Part shown: positions 33,733-35,796 of the stretch, in pieces
Layout: the number at the start of each line of letters is the position of its first letter
Position numbering within the stretch: position 1 is the first letter of the stretch
The notes under the pieces: model-generated
What the model was told of the DNA's origin: nothing
Databases searched by the model: none
The model's input: only the letters and a program-made list of their open reading frames with translations
Assembly (NCBI GenBank): GCA_902521795.1
Contig: CABYSX010000012.1
Location: 1-35,796 of the forward strand
Direction of reading: 5' to 3'
Source of the DNA: an uncultured Alphaproteobacteria bacterium
Lineage (GTDB): Bacteria; Pseudomonadota; Alphaproteobacteria; HIMB59
DNA: 35,796 bases
Program-made: the position numbers and the translations under genes

Positions 33733-34701
33733 ATGAATTTTCGAGTCGACAATCTTCAGTATTGTAACTGGTCTAGAGAAATATTTGAAATAAATCATGA
33801 GGCTAAATTAGATGCAGTTCATGCAACAATTTGTTATCACGAAGATTACGACGAGGTTCTCTCTAATATAAAGACTTGGAATACTTATTTTGAAAAAAAT
33901 AAAGATTTAATCTTTCAAGGCAAAAGTTCAAAAGATATTGCAAAAGCAAAGCACGAGAATAAGACTGCTATATTTTATGGCTTACAAAATTGCTCTCCTG
34001 TTGAAGATAATATTGATTATGTAGAGTCTCTAAAAGAATTGGGCGTACTATTCATGCAACTTACTTACAATAATCAATCATTACTAGCTACTGGATGTTA
34101 TGAAAAACGTGATAGTGGTATTACTCGAATGGGAAAAGAGGTTATTAAAGAGATGAATCGGGTAAATATGATTATTGATATGTCCCACTCAGCAGAGTTT
34201 TCAACTTTAGAAGCAATCGAAATTTCTATTCAGCCAATTGTTGTAAGTCATGCCAATCCTTTGTTCTGGCATCAGGGGCTTCGAAATAAATCAGATGAAG
34301 TATTAAAAGCATTAAATGATAGTGGCGGAATGATCGGGTTCTCATTATATCCTCACCATCTTAAAGATACTTCAAATTGCACTCTTCAATCATTTTGTGA
34401 GATGATTGCAGAAAGTACAAAAAAAATATCTGTTAAGCAGATTGGTATTGGCTCAGATCTTTGTATTCATCATCCTGATAGCATAGTTGAATGGATGAGA
34501 AATGGTACTTGGACAAAAACAAAAGATTTTGGCGAAGGAACATCTAATAACGCAGGTTTTCCTCCACAGCCCTCATGGTTTAAAGATGCCAGAGGTTTTG
34601 AAAATCTCCATAAAGGTTTAAAAAATGTTGGCTTCAGCGAAGATGAGACGCACGACATCTTGGGTAATAATTGGTACAATTTTTATAGGAAATTTGATTG
34701 A
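33733..34701 (+). CDS. Membrane-dipeptidase (M19) homologue lacking three usual metal ligands
   Basis: A 322-residue soluble protein of the renal-dipeptidase (M19) amidohydrolase fold. Two zinc-ligand histidines are kept at the right spacing: H152 in DMSHS and H173 in VVSHANP (21 apart, as in the human enzyme). The other zinc site is not canonical: the D-G-H-x-D start is DNLQYCNW (L8 and Y10 where His and Asp should be), and the bridging Glu of G-x-E-G is Gln85 in GLQNC. Other family segments (QLTYNN, IGIGSDL) remain. A subfamily with GxQN and NNQ is known to me from other alphaproteobacteria. A different metal content or substrate is likely. A TGATG overlap joins it to the next gene. Confidence 0.85.
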   Translation: MNFRVDNLQYCNWSREIFEINHEAKLDAVHATICYHEDYDEVLSNIKTWNTYFEKNKDLIFQGKSSKDIAKAKHENKTAIFYGLQNCSPVEDNIDYVESLKELGVLFMQLTYNNQSLLATGCYEKRDSGITRMGKEVIKEMNRVNMIIDMSHSAEFSTLEAIEISIQPIVVSHANPLFWHQGLRNKSDEVLKALNDSGGMIGFSLYPHHLKDTSNCTLQSFCEMIAESTKKISVKQIGIGSDLCIHHPDSIVEWMRNGTWTKTKDFGEGTSNNAGFPPQPSWFKDARGFENLHKGLKNVGFSEDETHDILGNNWYNFYRKFD

Positions 34702-35796
34702 TGCAAATAGATTTAAGAAAACCAGAATTAGTCATGAAATTAGACCGATTAGGCTCCTTTCATCAATCTAAATTGTCTTTTCTAAGAAGTTTTATAAGAG
34801 AATTTAAGAATTGGGAATTTAAAACTAATGAATTCAACTTAGATAATCGAGGCTTTGGTCATATTGTTTATGTTGTAAATAATGGACAAAAACAGTACTC
34901 CCTAATTTGCTTTTCAAATCATATTGAAGATAGTGAAAGATCTGATCGAGTTATAGCTACGAAATGGGATGCATCTTTTGTTTTATTTGATGGAGTTCCA
35001 GCTAAAGAGGATATTGAAAGGCTTAAAGCTAATGTTCCTCTCCAAGAGCAGGGAAGAGTGAGTGATAAGGAACTTTGCCTATCTCGAGCTAACAAATCAG
35101 TACGTGTTTTTGAACATGTAGTAGATAAACTGTCTAAAGGTATACAGCCTGATACTAAGCTTCTATACAGCGTGGGTTATCTTTATCGAACTACTGCTGT
35201 ATATGGCTCTGGAAAATTTGGATTAGCTGATCGAATTAAAATTCAAGATAGAGAAGAGCTTAAAGGGCCATTTAGATTGGAGATGATGCTTGTATACCTT
35301 GCAAGACAATTTACTTTCGATGTCGTCAACCATGTAGCTCACTTTCGCTCTCCAAATAAGGCAATTAAACTTAGCGAAGATATTGCTAGAAATTTAGGCA
35401 TTGGTAATTCTACAGGTTTGGGAATGGCACCCTTTATAGTAAATCATCCAGCTTTATTAAATCAATGGATCATTGCAAAAGAAAAAGCATTAAAAGCCAT
35501 TCGATCAATTTTATCTGTGAGTCAAAAAGATAAAGATATTTTTGAGTCATATCTTTCTGCTATTCAAGAGAATATTAAATATTGGAATACGGAAAGTGAT
35601 TACCAAAAGAAAAAAAATAAACAGCTTTTAAAAGACTTAGATAGTTTTCAAAATTTTTATTCAACATATACATTGAAAAATTATTTTTGGAATTCTATTT
35701 ACGAGTGGACAGAAGCAAATACTCAATCTGAATGCTGTGAGTTTATTGTTTCATTAATGATGGAGGTTTATCCAGATATTGTAGAACCTCTCAGTT
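34701..35796 (+). CDS. Unrecognised protein, 3' end beyond the window
   Basis: The frame opens at ATG 34701, sharing TGATG with the M19 gene stop, and stays open to the last base, giving 365 visible residues with no stop. I do not recognise the family. It is a soluble-looking, charged protein with conserved-looking blocks: HIVYVVNNGQKQYSLICFS, RSDRVIATKWDASFVLFDG, SRANKSVRVFEHVVDKL, YRTTAVYGSGKFGLADR and GIGNSTGLGMAPFIVNHP. The Gly-rich last block may be a nucleotide- or substrate-binding loop. No signal peptide or membrane span is seen. Tight translational coupling to an M19 homologue and aldehyde dehydrogenase suggests a role in the same catabolic route. It is the strongest unknown in the window. 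Confidence 0.8.
   Translation, partial: MQIDLRKPELVMKLDRLGSFHQSKLSFLRSFIREFKNWEFKTNEFNLDNRGFGHIVYVVNNGQKQYSLICFSNHIEDSERSDRVIATKWDASFVLFDGVPAKEDIERLKANVPLQEQGRVSDKELCLSRANKSVRVFEHVVDKLSKGIQPDTKLLYSVGYLYRTTAVYGSGKFGLADRIKIQDREELKGPFRLEMMLVYLARQFTFDVVNHVAHFRSPNKAIKLSEDIARNLGIGNSTGLGMAPFIVNHPALLNQWIIAKEKALKAIRSILSVSQKDKDIFESYLSAIQENIKYWNTESDYQKKKNKQLLKDLDSFQNFYSTYTLKNYFWNSIYEWTEANTQSECCEFIVSLMMEVYPDIVEPLS

Overview
The window looks like a streamlined, very A+T-rich marine alphaproteobacterium of the SAR11 / HIMB59 (AEGEAN-169) type. This is an inference from gene content and compactness; there is no rRNA to prove it. Support comes from a perfect CIRCE element before groESL, a BacA/SbmA-family transporter, BioY, a betaine-type ABC transporter, an NADH-dehydrogenase-like/SelD fusion, and almost no intergenic space. 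Many genes overlap by 1-30 bp, convergent ends touch or overlap, and no gap reaches 300 bp. I see no tRNA, rRNA, insertion sequence, CRISPR or phage gene.

Layout. (1) 1-8460 is a surface-polysaccharide block, visibly richer in A+T than the rest. It holds a cut-off gene end, a PIG-L deacetylase, an FkbM methyltransferase, a glycosyltransferase, then gmd, a GDP-fucose-synthase-family enzyme and a ColD-like dehydratase, which together resemble a GDP-colitose (or related 3,6-dideoxy-sugar) route. On the other strand are an MscS channel and a second His-type sugar dehydratase. (2) 8521-10628 is groES-groEL with its terminator, CIRCE operator and a likely heat-shock promoter. (3) 10769-16065 carries the oxidoreductase-SelD fusion, a WecA-type transferase, a TVP38-type membrane protein, a CcdA-type thiol carrier and a CDP-alcohol phosphatidyltransferase. 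(4) 16058-19897 is a tightly overlapping minus-strand operon: MFS transporter, EamA transporter, MutT, branched-chain amino-acid dehydrogenase, small membrane protein. (5) 19964-25832 is a set of short housekeeping units: a 27-residue Arg/Lys-rich protein, exported MsrB, transaldolase-BioY, a phosphatase plus a 52-residue Cys-pair protein, a candidate small RNA with a C/U-rich loop, exonuclease I, and a CBS protein coupled to an RmlA-type nucleotidyltransferase. (6) 25933-29167 has an N-terminally short SbmA/BacA homologue, a convergent 46-residue membrane peptide, a GNAT, CysE and a malate/lactate-dehydrogenase-family enzyme. (7) 29305 to the right edge is one operon: betaine-type ABC transporter (binding protein, permease, ATPase), aldehyde dehydrogenase, an M19 dipeptidase homologue lacking three of the usual metal ligands, and an unrecognised gene running off the window.

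How it fits together: block 1 makes and decorates activated deoxy-sugars for the cell surface, and block 7 looks like uptake and breakdown of a betaine-like compound. The items most worth a second look are the paired His-type sugar dehydratases, the block-7 catabolic genes, the G-free-loop hairpin RNA at 22921-22972, and three small genes (27, 46 and 52 residues) that automatic callers could easily miss.
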